Shown here piece by piece: positions 49,245 to 59,342 of a stretch of 64,000 bases of DNA. Origin of the DNA: Gammaproteobacteria bacterium (GTDB taxonomy: Bacteria; Pseudomonadota; Gammaproteobacteria; Pseudomonadales; UBA5518); the NCBI GenBank assembly GCA_016718385.1, contig JADKDK010000004.1:792319-856318 (forward strand), given 5' to 3'. Position 1 is the first letter of the stretch; each line of letters begins with the position of its first letter. A program made the position numbers and the translations under genes. The notes below the pieces were generated by a model. The model was not told where the DNA came from. It worked only from the letters and a program-made list of their open reading frames with translations, and made no database searches.

Positions 49245-50667
49245 TCTGTCGAAGACATTAGCAGATTTCAAAGGTAGGGGTTACGTAATCGCACCTGCTG
49301 GGTATGGAAAGACGCATCTGATAGCTCAGGCGGTGAAGGAAAGCGCCCAGCGCCAACTGGTTCTGACGCATACATACGCAGGGGTAAATTCGATCAAGAG
49401 AAAGATGCAGTTACTACAAATTCCTCCGTCGCAATATCAGATCGATACCATTGCGAGTTGGGCGTTGAGGATGTCTCTATTTTCCGAAGACGTCGAAGTG
49501 GAACAAGGATCATCCAACAGGAAAGGATTGGAATAGACTCTATTCGGCCTGCGCGACTATGCTAAATAGGCCATTCGTGCAGCATGTAGTCCGATGTTCA
49601 TACGGTGGGGTCTATGTTGATGAGTACCAAGATTGTTCTACTCAGCAACATGAATTGGTGGAATCTTTGGCAAGACTGCTTCCATGTCGTTTGCTTGGTG
49701 ACCCCATGCAGGCCATTTTTGATTTTAGCGAAAATCCAGTCGATTGGGAGAATTCTATCTATCCACATTTTCAATTGCTAGGTGAGCTGAAAATACCTTG
49801 GCGATGGAAATTGGCTGGAGCAGACGAACTTGGACAATGGTTAGACGAAATGCGAGAGCTTCTCAAGAAAGGGAAACAGATCCCGCTGACTGGGCAGCTG
49901 CCGAAAGGAGTAAGAAGGTGTTCGGTGGATCTAAATGACTTTAGCAATCGGAAGCGACTGAATGTATTTTATGAAGCCCTGAATAATACGGATTCGGTTA
50001 TTGCCATTCATTCTGGTGATCAGAAGTCAAAAACAAGACACACAAATTAGCACAAAGCCTTGCCGGAAAATTTTCAAGTCTAGAAGAAATCGAAGCGAGG
50101 ATCTACATCGATTTGTTAAAAAGATAGACGGTGCCAAGTCGGCGGAAGAGCAACTTCGGCATGTGATTGAGTTCTGCAAAGCATGTTGCAACGCGGTTGA
50201 TGGTGTTCTTACGGCGGCAACTAAAAAAGGGCAGGTGGGGGAAAGAAACTAAAGCAACAAGATCTCCCGAAATTCTGGAGGTGGCGAATCGTTATTTGGC
50301 GACGGGCTCGTGTAAGGATATGTTGGTTTTGATAGGGCTTATCCGGGATCGTGCTGAAGTTACCACCTATCGACGAGACCTTTTAAACAGAATGATAGGC
50401 GTGCTGCGTACACATGAGGAAAATCCAGGGGTGACTCTCATAGAAGCTGCCAACCGATATCAGCGTGAATTTCGATACTCAGGTAGACCGATTCGCCATA
50501 ACAAGCTCATCGGGACCACCTTGCTTGTTAAGGGACTTGAGTATGATCACGCCATCGTACTTGAAGCAGAAACAATGGATGTGAAAGACCTCTACGTAGC
50601 ACTTACTCGAGGGTCGAAGACGGTCACTATCATTGCAATCGCAAATACTATCCCGCAAAAGAACTAA
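49234..50667 (+). pseudogene. UvrD-type helicase (GajB-like), four frameshifts
   Basis: Superfamily 1 helicase of about 478 residues if repaired, close to GajB (494). Motif I is APAGYGKTH near residue 22; motif II VYVDEYQDCSTQQHELVE and motif III LLGDPMQAIFDF follow in a second frame from about 49528; then LAQSLAGKFSSLEEIE (third frame from about 50040), EDLHRFVKKIDGAKSAEEQL (from about 50090) and the last part with LVKGLEYDHAIVLEAE and LYVALTRG (motifs V and VI, from about 50240). Breaks fit an extra G, an extra dinucleotide in CACACA, a missing A and an extra G. ATG 49234 overlaps the OLD gene. Either decayed or misread. Confidence 0.8.
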
Positions 50668-50854
50668 ATTCCCTTTCTTGGATGTGAAAAAATTGGCATT
50701 CGAGTAAATATTCGTCATTATGAACAGGTCAATTGTTCAAATAGTTTTTTCAGGGAATCTTAGAACCACACCACCCACTGAATAGATTTCCCGTCGTCCA
50801 TCCCGGTTAATTCTCGCACTATGCCCCGTAACAACTCACGGGAGCAGCAGTGCC

Positions 50855-51157
50855 ATGAAACGCCATCTCTGGCTACCTTCTTTTCTGATAATAGGCTTGG
50901 TTGTCACGCCGACGGCTTTTGCCGATGCAGACGCCGAGCGCGAGGCGCTCGCCAAAGTCATCCATGAGCTCAATGCCCTCGACTCATTAATCAAGCGTGC
51001 CGAGGCCAACGCCGAGCAGGATTCCCGTATCCGATTTCGTTATGACTGGCTGCGTCAGGACCTGAAGCAGATCAAGGACGGCATCCAGTCACACATCGAT
51101 TCTCCCCGTGCTCAGCCTCGCTCATTTCCGCCATTGCGCGGCGATTACCGTCGATAG
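50855..51157 (+). CDS. RAQPRD-family ICE protein (TIGR01690)
   Basis: A 100-residue exported protein with a signal peptide (PSFLIIGLVVTPTAFA) and an alpha-helical body (EREALAKVIHELNALDSLI, RYDWLRQDLKQIKDGIQSHI) ending in the family signature SPRAQPRSFPPLRGDYRR. It resumes the transfer operon after the cargo block. The 187-base gap before it holds no gene; GGAGCAG is the ribosome binding site. Confidence 0.9.
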   Translation: MKRHLWLPSFLIIGLVVTPTAFADADAEREALAKVIHELNALDSLIKRAEANAEQDSRIRFRYDWLRQDLKQIKDGIQSHIDSPRAQPRSFPPLRGDYRR

Positions 51158-51165
51158 GTATCGTC

Positions 51166-51396
51166 ATGAACGCCGCACAACAAACAGCCTTTCAAGCCGG
51201 TTCTGGTATTACCCCTGCCACCATGCTGACGGCCATTGCGTCAATGGTGTTGGTGTTGGCGTTTGTCTGGGTGATCTGGGTGGCATTAGGCACTTTTCGG
51301 GCCTGGCAGGAGGGGCAGGCCACGCTATTTGATCTGACCTGGAGCACCCTGCGGGCAAGCATTGTGTTGATGGTTTTGGGTTTCTATTTGCGGTGA
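51166..51396 (+). CDS. TIGR03758 ICE membrane protein
   Basis: A 76-residue protein with two membrane helices (MLTAIASMVLVLAFVWVIWV and LRASIVLMVLGFYL) around RAWQEGQATLFDLTWS. This is the small pilin-like/VirB3-size subunit found in all PFGI-1 transfer operons. It starts eight bases after the RAQPRD gene. Confidence 0.85.
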   Translation: MNAAQQTAFQAGSGITPATMLTAIASMVLVLAFVWVIWVALGTFRAWQEGQATLFDLTWSTLRASIVLMVLGFYLR

Positions 51397-51460
51397 GTCG
51401 ATCGAGTTGAGACCGAGAAAGTCCGGTAAGGGCAAACGGCGATGCAGCGCAGTGGAATGC

Positions 51461-51479
51461 GGGGATGGTTCCCCTTTTT
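51461..51479 (+). terminator. Weak terminator-like hairpin inside the transfer operon
   Basis: GGGGA-TGGT-TCCCC followed by five T residues, in the 111-base gap between the TIGR03758 and TIGR03745 genes. The stem is only five base pairs, so it is more likely an attenuator or mRNA end than a full stop. Confidence 0.4.
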
Positions 51480-51507
51480 ATCAGCGTTATAGAAGAGGAT
51501 ATTTGTT

Positions 51508-51885
51508 ATGGACACATCAAATACAAAAATCAGTTTCAACAAGAAATCTGTTGCCATCCGCAAGTCGCTATCGGCAGCGGTCGCGGTGCTATTCCCACTG
51601 CCGATCTGGGCGGCGTTGCCGACGCCGGTTGCGCCGAGTACCGCGCCGCCAGCGGGTGACTGGATCGGCTTGATTCAGGGCTACATCAAGGATGGTGGCT
51701 TGGTGCTCGGCCTGGCCATCGCAGTGCTGGGTTTTCTCTGGATCGCCTACCTGGGCTTCGCAAAATTCAATGAAGCTCGCCAGGGCAAGGCAGAGTGGGC
51801 TGAAGTCGGTGTGCTGGGGATTGTCGGCGCGATCGTGCTGATCTTCGCCAGCTATCTGCTCACAGAAGCGGCAGGGGTGATTTAA
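51508..51885 (+). CDS. TIGR03745 ICE membrane protein, prepilin-like
   Basis: A 125-residue protein with a leader (SLSAAVAVLFPLPIWAALPT) and two further membrane helices (GLVLGLAIAVLGFLWIAYLG, VGVLGIVGAIVLIFASYLL). Size and layout resemble TraA/VirB2-type pilins of conjugation systems. TIGR03745 member, always next to TIGR03758 and TIGR03750. Confidence 0.83.
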   Translation: MDTSNTKISFNKKSVAIRKSLSAAVAVLFPLPIWAALPTPVAPSTAPPAGDWIGLIQGYIKDGGLVLGLAIAVLGFLWIAYLGFAKFNEARQGKAEWAEVGVLGIVGAIVLIFASYLLTEAAGVI

Positions 51886-51923
51886 CAGCCAGCGTCAATA
51901 TCAACTTGCCGTAGGAGACGCGA

Positions 51924-52304
51924 ATGTCCAACGACCATGAAATTCTGGCGGATCGGCTCAATGCCGAGCCCGCCATCTTTAAAGGCTGCTCATCTTCAGA
52001 GCTGGGCATGATTGTGGGGCTGGCCATTGTGATATGGCTGCCCCTCAGTCTGTTACTGGCCTGGTTGCTGGGTGCCATCACCATGGGTTTTGGTATCGCC
52101 GGTGTCGGTGTGGTGGCCACTGTGGTCACTCTGGCGACGCTGTTTCAGCGTATCAAACGAGGCCGACCTGAAGGCTATTACCAGCAATGGCTGCGTATCC
52201 GTCTGCAGACGATGGGGCTGTATCGCACGCCCTGGGTACTACGCAGCGGTTCCTGGGATATAGGGAGAACGCACTATGCGCCGCTACCGACTCGAAATCG
52301 ATAA
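51924..52304 (+). CDS. TIGR03750 ICE membrane protein, TraL/VirB3-like
   Basis: A 126-residue protein with two membrane helices (residues about 28-70) followed by a conserved cytoplasmic tail FQRIKRGRPEGYYQQWLRIRLQ. By gene order it corresponds to TraL/VirB3. Its 3' end overlaps the TIGR03746 start by 29 bases. Confidence 0.83.
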   Translation: MSNDHEILADRLNAEPAIFKGCSSSELGMIVGLAIVIWLPLSLLLAWLLGAITMGFGIAGVGVVATVVTLATLFQRIKRGRPEGYYQQWLRIRLQTMGLYRTPWVLRSGSWDIGRTHYAPLPTRNR

Positions 52305-52952
52305 CGTGCGGTCCCATTTGCGCTCCCTGTGGGTCGTCATCGGCTTACAAGGACTGATCATTCTCGCGCTCTGGATCGGCTGGAGCCAGGCACCCAAGCA
52401 GCTGCGGGTTTATGTGCCACCGATCTGCGCTCGGGTGCAGTTCTGGCGGCTGAGGAGGTGCCTCCGGCCAATGTCTATGCCTTTGCCTTCTACATTTTCC
52501 AGCAGCTCAATCGCTGGCCCGAGAACGGCGCAACGGATTACGGCAGCGCAATTTTCCGAATCTCGCCCTACCTGACACCGCGCTACCGCAATGACCTGAT
52601 CGCCGATATGGAACTCAAAGCCCGGCGCGGCGAGTTGGCCTACCGGGTGCGCGGTGTCCATGAGGTGCCAGGGCACGGCTACGAGGAGCGCCGAGTCGAT
52701 GTGTTGTCGCCCGATGTATGGATTGTCTGGCTGGATCTGGATCTGCTGGAGTCCGTGAAAGGCATGACCGTCAAGCAAACCACGATTCGCTACCCGATTC
52801 GGGTGGTGCGTCAGGCTATCGATCCGGAAGCTAATCCCTGGGGCCTGGCACTCGACGGCTATGCCAGTGACGGCCCGCGTCGATTAACCGATGCCGAGCT
52901 GGCTGAACCCAGCGTGACTGGCGCCATTATCAATAAGGAATCCTCCCAATGA
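52276..52952 (+). pseudogene. TIGR03746 ICE protein (TraE/VirB5-VirB8-like), one frameshift
   Basis: A 225-residue protein if repaired. The N-terminal RSLWVVIGLQGLIILALWIGW membrane anchor and LRVYVPP are in the first frame; from about 52422 the protein continues one frame over with DLRSGAVLAAEEVPPANVYA, YIFQQLNRWPENG and VWIVWLDLDLLESVKGM. Restoring one G in CCACCG(G)ATCTG joins both parts exactly at PPDLRSG. The family is the TraE-like inner-membrane bridge. A sequence error is likely. Confidence 0.82.
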
Positions 52953-53779
52953 ATTCCCGTGATTTCTTTGCGTCATTGAGTTTGATCGCTTTGCTCGGTC
53001 TGTGTTTCCCGCTGCTGTCCTTCGCACAAGTCGATGCAGCATCGAACGTTCCAGAACGCGTTGTCTGGAACAAAGCGTCCATCGCCATTCCGTTGGTCGT
53101 TGGTGAAGAGCGCCAGGTGCATTTTCCGGATTCGGTGAGCATCGGCCTGCCGCAGTCACTGACACCGTTGCTGCGTAGCCAAAGCATCAACGGCACCCTA
53201 TACCTATTGGCCAGGCAAGCCTTTGAGTCCACCCGTGTCATGGTGCGCTCGGAAACTGACGGCCCAATCTATGTCCTTGATATTTCAGCGACGCCAGGCG
53301 GAGTAGACAGTGGATCATTGCCGGATGTGCAGGTACTGCTCCAAGCATCACAAAAGCCACCGCAGGATTTGTCGCAAGACACCGGTGCCGATCAGTGGAC
53401 ATCGGACAAGCGCTCACAGTCTTTGGGTTATGCCGCTTTAACCCGGTATGCCGCGCAACAACTCTATGCACCAACACGACTAATCCCCCAGCAGCCGGGC
53501 GTGGTTGCCATACCCATGAACCCCGAACCGGTCGATCTGGTAGTGGGCGGCAAGATCGAAGCCGTGCCGGTTGCTGCCTGGAAGGCGGGTTTGCGGTACG
53601 TCACTGCCGTCAAGCTGATCAATCGTACCCAAAGCCCCGTCGTGCTGGATCCACGCGAACTGCGCGGGTCATGGCTGGCGGCAACCTTTCAACACAATCG
53701 CCTGTTACCCGCTGGCAGTGAGGCCGATACCACAGCCGTCTATCTGGTGTCGGATCGGCGCTTTGATGCGGCCTTTTGA
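52949..53779 (+). CDS. TIGR03749 ICE protein, TraK/VirB9-like
   Basis: A 276-residue exported protein with a signal peptide (LIALLGLCFPLLSFAQ), RVVWNKASIAIPLVVGEERQVHF near residue 40 and VTAVKLINRTQSPVVLDPRELRG near 225. It is the TraK-like outer-membrane collar component in this T4SS class. It overlaps the previous gene by four bases and its frame is intact. Confidence 0.85.
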   Translation: MNSRDFFASLSLIALLGLCFPLLSFAQVDAASNVPERVVWNKASIAIPLVVGEERQVHFPDSVSIGLPQSLTPLLRSQSINGTLYLLARQAFESTRVMVRSETDGPIYVLDISATPGGVDSGSLPDVQVLLQASQKPPQDLSQDTGADQWTSDKRSQSLGYAALTRYAAQQLYAPTRLIPQQPGVVAIPMNPEPVDLVVGGKIEAVPVAAWKAGLRYVTAVKLINRTQSPVVLDPRELRGSWLAATFQHNRLLPAGSEADTTAVYLVSDRRFDAAF

Positions 53780-53811
53780 TGTGGCGCTTTGAAAGAGGAT
53801 AGGAATCCACC

Positions 53812-55245
53812 ATGTCGATGGTCACCAGTAATCGTTTATTACCACTTCTTGCCGGTTCCGTCGTGCTGATGGCAGTGCTCGTCGCGGTGAAGTCCTGTTC
53901 CCCGAGTGACCATCAACCTCAGCTGTTGGAAGCCGTGCCACAGGCACCGAAACCGGATGCCGATACCCCGGCGGATACCATCAAGACACTGACGGCCAAT
54001 GTCAGCGCCATGACTTCGGAGCTCAACGCCTTGCGCCGGGATAACACCGCACTCAAACAGGAAAACCGCGATCTGATCAAGACCGAAAGCAGATCGAGAA
54101 CAACGTGCTGTCGAGAGTGCAAACAGCCTTGGAGGCAAAACGTAAGGGCGCCGCGCCAAGCGAAACCACGTCGGCCATCGCTGCGTTGACGGCGAGAGTG
54201 GATTCCCTGGCCAACCGCTTTGGGACGTCATCTGCCCTGGTCTTCCACGGGTTCTGATATTCCGGTCGGGCTCGGTCTGGATGGAGTCGGCACGTCGACC
54301 GCGGAATCAGAATCGCTGGTGTGGGTTAGCCCTCTTGAGCTCACGCCGTCAGCTGACAATGATAAGGAGACGTTGCTCAACCGCTTCACTCGCGGTAGCC
54401 GTAATGCGTTAGATGGCACTCGTCCGGATGTGCAATCGCTTGTGGCGAAAGGATCCGATGCCATCAATACCGCACTGCCGGTCTACACCGTGCCGCGCAA
54501 TGCCACCCTGATTGGTTCCACCGGTATGACCGCATTGGTCGGTAGGGTGCCAATTCAGGGACAGGTGCGCGACCCCATGCCGTTCAAGGTGATTACCGGT
54601 AAAGAAAACCTGGCCGCCAATGGACTGCGCATACCCGGTATTGAGGGCATGATCTGGAGTGGAACAGCTGTTGGCGACTGGACGCTCTCCTGTGTGACCG
54701 GGAAATTGGAATCGGTGACCTTCGTGTTCGAGGACGGCACCATTCAGACCATTTCCTCAGATGAAAAGTCCAGTGGCGACAACCAGCGGGGTGGTTCCAG
54801 TGGAAGCAGCGATAGACCGCTGGGCTGGATCTCCGATGCGCGGGGCATCCCCTGTATCACGGGCGAACGCAAGACCAACGCTCCCGCATTCCTGACACAA
54901 CGCATTGGTGTGATGGCCCTCGAAGCCGCCGGTGAAGCGGCAGCACAGGCCGAAACCACAACGCTGATCAATGATTCAGGCTCGGCCACCAGTGTGGTCT
55001 CCGGTGAGACGGGTAAATACGTACTGGGTAAAACCGTTAGCGGCGGTAGCGACGAGGTTGCGCAGTGGTTGCGGGAGCGCCAGGCACAGAGTTTCGATGC
55101 GGTTTTCGTGCCCGCCGGTGTCGAGCTGGCAATCCACGTTGATCATGAACTCCCCATCGATTTCCATTCCAACGGCAGGAAACTTCATCATGAAACCCAT
55201 CTTTTCCAGCAAGCGACGATTACCACTGGTTCTGGTCTGGACTAG
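53812..55245 (+). pseudogene. TIGR03752 ICE protein, TraB/VirB10-like, two compensating frameshifts
   Basis: A 477-residue VirB10-like protein if repaired. N-terminus: membrane helix LLAGSVVLMAVLVAV and a coiled coil (TSELNALRRDNTALKQENRD). At about 54090 one A is missing; the middle (KQIENNVLSRVQTALEAKRK, IAALTARVDSLANR) is in another frame; at about 54217 an extra T returns it to the first frame, where GRHLPWSSTGSD starts the long periplasmic part with the TrbI-like LPVYTVPRNATLIG and GTAVGDWTLSCVTG blocks. Its last 56 bases overlap the next gene. Confidence 0.82.
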
Positions 55246-55648
55246 CGCCTTGATGGTCGGCTGCGCCAGCACTAAAGAGTCAGTACTACCGCAGGACGGC
55301 CCCACCATGAAGTCCATTTACGATCAGCACATGGTGGATGTTCAGAAGCCAGACCATCGGCGAGTCATCGGTGGTCAGCCGTTACCGCAATCTGGTATCG
55401 ACCATTACCAGGGCTTTGTACGAGAGGCCGCTAATGAAATCGACACGGTATTTCCTCGTCTGCCGAATCCTACGCTGGTGATGTATATCTTTCCCCACCT
55501 GTCGGGCAGTGAGCGCACCCCGGTGCCGGGTTATGTCACCACCTTTCCCTTTTACGAAAAGGTGGAGTACGCCTTACCGGGAGAAGTGCCGGGGGAAGTA
55601 CCTGGTGAATCGTCCGCAACGGCCAATCATTCGAAGTTGGATCAGTAG
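55190..55648 (+). CDS. TIGR03751 ICE lipoprotein, TraV/VirB7-like
   Basis: A 152-residue lipoprotein with lipobox MVGC near residue 25 and the family block DGPTMKSIYDQHMVDVQK. The region LVMYIFPHLSGSERTPVPGY is conserved; the end has two PGEVPGE repeats. It is the outer-membrane lipoprotein of the transfer channel. ATG 55190 lies inside the end of the VirB10-like gene. Confidence 0.83.
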   Translation: MKPIFSSKRRLPLVLVWTSALMVGCASTKESVLPQDGPTMKSIYDQHMVDVQKPDHRRVIGGQPLPQSGIDHYQGFVREAANEIDTVFPRLPNPTLVMYIFPHLSGSERTPVPGYVTTFPFYEKVEYALPGEVPGEVPGESSATANHSKLDQ

Positions 55649-55657
55649 GAACGCTTG

Positions 55658-58392
55658 ATGCCAAAACATAAACCTAACCTTTCCGAGGGTGCGCCCTTAA
55701 CCACTGCCGCGGTCAAACAACACTATAGCCGCCCGCCGTCGTTTACCGATTTGCTGCCCTGGATGGAGTACATTCCCGGGAGTAGAGCTTTTCTGTTAGA
55801 GGATGGGGTCAGCCTCGGCGCGCTGTTCGAGGTGCAGCCGGTCGGTTGTGAGGCAAGGACGCCAGCCTTTCTGACCCAGCTGCGTGACGCCATTCAAACG
55901 GCAATCAACGAGGCAATTCCCGAGCGCGACGATGCGCCCTGGGTATTACAGATCTATGTACAGGACGAGCCCAGGCTAACTCAATTCAATGAGTCGTTGG
56001 CCCGCTATCCGTCGCCGGCGGTGCGCGCATCGGATTATTCTCAACATTACCAGTCGGTGATGTCGAAGCACTTGCAAGCGATTTCCCGACCGGGTGGGTT
56101 GTTTGACGATACCACCGTCACCGGTTCGCGTTGGCAGGGGCAGCAACGGCGGATCCGCGTTGTGCTCTACCGCCGTTTGAAAAGCAACGGCAAAATGCCA
56201 CCCGCTGTTGAAGTGGAGGAGGCGCTCAATGACGTGGCCACCAAATGGATCGCATCACTGACCTCTGCCGGAATCAACGCCCAACGGGTCAATGGTCAGG
56301 CGTTTTATCATTGGTTGCTGAGCTGGTTCAATCCCAATCCACCACTGGCAGACGGTGATCCGGAATCACTGCTGCAGTTGGCACCCTATCCGGGCGATGA
56401 CAATTTACCCTTCGGCTATGACTTTGCCGAACAGCTGACGCTGTCGATGCCACACTCCGACGAGGCAACTTCGAGCTGGATTTTCGATAAACTGCCGCAC
56501 ACCGTCGTGACCGTCCAAAGCTTGCGACGGGCCCCGGACATCGGGCACTTCACGGCGGAGCGCCAGGCCGGGGATCAGGTGTATTCGCTGTTCGATCGTT
56601 TGCCCGAGCACACCATCATGGCAATAACACTCACGCTCAAACCGCAAGACACCACCCGCAATCACATTGCCCAGATCAAGCGCGCAGCGGTGGGTGATTC
56701 CGCAGAGGCGTCGATCACCCGGGAAGATGCGGAACAAGTGGAGCGCGAGATGGCTCAGGGCAACAAGCTGTATCCCGTGAGCATGGCCTTCTATGTGCGC
56801 GGAGATAATCAAAAGGCGCTACGGAACAATTTGAATCGTCTCCACGCGCTGCTTTTGCCCAATGGTCTGCAGCCCATTGCCCAGGAAGCTGACCTGCTGT
56901 CGCTCGACAGCTACATCCGTAACCTGCCCATGGCCTACGACGCCGACCTGGACAAATCCCGCCGTCGCTGGCGCCTGATCTTCTCCCGGCATATTGCCAA
57001 TTTGGTACCGTTCTACGGCCGTTCCCGTGGCACCGGTCATCCCGGCCTGGTGTTCTACAACCGGGGTGCCGAACCGCTGGTCTTCGATCCGCTGCACCGG
57101 GATGACCGCAAGAAGAACGCCCACATGCTGATCCTGGGGCCGACGGGGGCGGGCAAGTCAGCACTGCTGGTGTATCTGTTGCAGCAGATGATGGCACGAC
57201 ACCGGCCACGGATTTTTATTATCGAGGCCGGGGCTTCGTTTTCGTTGTTGGGGCAGCATTTTGCGCATCACGGTCTGTCAGTGAACCAGATCACCCTGAA
57301 CCCCAATGTCGATGTCAGCCTGCCGCCCTTTGCTGATGCGCTTCGACTGCTGGATCGGCGCCATGCGTTTAATCCGCTCAGTGTCGATGAATCTACAATG
57401 GAAGAGACGTTAGACGAAGATGATGAGATCGAGGAGGAGGGGGCGGCCGCGATATTCTCGGCGAGATGGAGATTGCTGCACGGATCATGATCACCGGTCG
57501 CGATGAACGCGAAGACGCGCGATTGACCCGGGCCGACCGACTGCTGATCCGTAATGCCATATTCCTTGCCGCAAAAACTGTGAAAGAGACCAGTCGACCC
57601 CAGGTGATTACCCAGGATGTGGTCAACGCCTTCCAGACCATCGCCACCAACAGGGAATTGCCCGAACACCGGCGTAATCGAGCACTGGAAATGGGGGATG
57701 GTATGGCGCTGTTCTGTTCGGGCCTGGCGGGCCACTTCTTCAACCGGCCGGGGCAGTCCTGGCCGGAAGCCGATGTCACCATCCTCGAAATGGGCATGTT
57801 GGCCAGAGAGGGCTACGAGGATCAGCTCACCGTTGCCTACCTGTCCATGATGAGCCATATCAACGACCTGGTGGAACGTCATCAACACGACGATCGGCCC
57901 ACGCTGGTGGTCACCGACGAAGGCCATCTCATCACGACCAATCCCTTGCTGGCGCGCTACGTCGTCAAGATCACCAAGATGTGGCGCAAGCTCGGCGCCT
58001 GGTTCTGGATCGCCACCCAGAATCTTGAAGACTTTCCGGATGCGAGCCGCAAGATGCTCAACATGATGGAGTGGTGGCTCTGTCTGGTAATGCCCAAGGA
58101 GGAGGTCGAGCAGATCGCCCGATTCAAGGATCTCAATGACGAACAGCGCAACCTGCTGTTGTCTGCCCGCAAGGAGCCGGGAAAATACGGGGAGGGAGTC
58201 GTCCTGGCCGACAAGGTCGAAGCGCTGTTCCGCAACGTACCGCCAGCCTTATCGCTCGCCCTGGCGATGACCGAAAAGCATGAGAAGGCTGAGCGCGCTG
58301 CGATTATGCGTGAGAAGAACTGCTCGGAGCTGGAGGCGGTTTACGAGATCGCCAAGCGTATCGAACAGTCTCGTGCGCAGCAGTATTACTGA
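55658..58392 (+). pseudogene. traC: TraC/VirB4-type conjugation ATPase (TIGR03744), one frameshift
   Basis: An ATPase of about 911 residues if repaired. Walker A GPTGAGKSALLVYLL lies near residue 494 and Walker B TLVVTDEGHLITTN near 747, with FWIATQNLEDFPD behind it. The first frame ends at 57490; conserved sequence continues in the next frame from DILGEMEIAARIMITG at about 57451. One missing C in GCGGCC(C)GCGAT would join EEGAARDILGEM. This is the VirB4-type motor of channel assembly. Everything else is intact, so a sequence error is the simplest reading. Confidence 0.85.
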
Positions 58393-58394
58393 TA

Positions 58395-59222
58395 TCAGGG
58401 GTGTTTCACGATCCCTCGGCAGGCCGGATAGGTTGTGCATCCCCAAAATTGATTGCCCGCGTTTTGCCCCTTTCTGGCCGTTCTTAGTGCCATCGTACCG
58501 CCACACTTTGGGCACTGTTTTTGACTTTGGGGCGTCGTTGACGCAGTGACTGGCGGCATGACTGCGGGGGCGGCTGGCGGTGAGGGAGCCTTCTTCTGGC
58601 GCAGATGATTGACGTGTTGGCGGTTGGTGGTAAACCCCCGCTGTAATCTCAGCTGTTCGATGTGTGCCGTCACGGTCTCCACGTCGGCCTGACTGAGCAT
58701 CACTTCCCGCCGCGCCTTGATATACCGAATATACCCACCGGCATAAACCACATTCTCGGGCAACTCCGTCTTGAACCTCGAATCACCGACAAACACCACC
58801 AGCGAGTGAATCGCGGAAGCCGGAATATCCAGCAGGGCTTCCAGCGTTTTGACGTGCTTGTAGTTCTGATGCAGTGGGTTCTGAAATTTATGGGTGTGTT
58901 TGTAGATTTTCTGGGTCCAGGTCTTCTGGTTGGCCGAGCCGAATATCCAGCCCTTCATATTTTTGGTTTCAATTACGAACACGCCGTAGCGCGACACAAT
59001 GATGTGGTCGATCTGTGTGGTGCCGTCATCGGTTTGTAATGTCACATCCTTGATCAGGTAGTATTCGTCCTTTGGAAGAAACAGTTGTGCGGCCGTATTC
59101 ACCAGAAACTCACCGACAATCCCTTTGAACCAGGGTGACTTGAGAATACCTGCCAGGATGGCGAAAGGTATGAGGTACCACAGTGCGCTGTAGACCTGTT
59201 GGATGATGGGGCTGAAATCCAT
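58395..59222 (-). CDS. NERD-domain nuclease-related protein with zinc-ribbon tail
   Basis: A 275-residue protein on the opposite strand to the transfer genes. An N-terminal membrane helix (residues about 13-27) precedes a NERD domain: GIVGEFLVNTAAQLFLP, QIDHIIVSRYGVFVIETKNMKGWIFG (D and E-x-K nuclease residues) and QNPLHQNYKHVKTLEALL. A Pro/Ala linker leads to a topoisomerase-type zinc ribbon CPKCGGTM...GCTTYPAC. NERD proteins are linked to DNA processing and defence. It begins two bases after the traC stop on the other strand and may be a cargo gene in a second insertion spot. Confidence 0.87.
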   Translation of the reverse strand: MDFSPIIQQVYSALWYLIPFAILAGILKSPWFKGIVGEFLVNTAAQLFLPKDEYYLIKDVTLQTDDGTTQIDHIIVSRYGVFVIETKNMKGWIFGSANQKTWTQKIYKHTHKFQNPLHQNYKHVKTLEALLDIPASAIHSLVVFVGDSRFKTELPENVVYAGGYIRYIKARREVMLSQADVETVTAHIEQLRLQRGFTTNRQHVNHLRQKKAPSPPAAPAVMPPVTASTTPQSQKQCPKCGGTMALRTARKGQNAGNQFWGCTTYPACRGIVKHP

Positions 59223-59342
59223 TCCCGTATCTTTTCCGTTATGAATGTCCCGCCATTATAGGAATGTCGCTTCCGGTCGGCCAGAAACATCGCCCCTTCG
59301 TGTCTGGATTTTCCGTTTATCCCACACCGTCAATCCTTCAGC

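Noticed and set aside
47538..50667. PARIS (AriA/AriB) system
   Set aside because: The TOPRIM domain is fused to the ATPase and the partner is a UvrD helicase, which is the Gabija/OLD class 2 layout.
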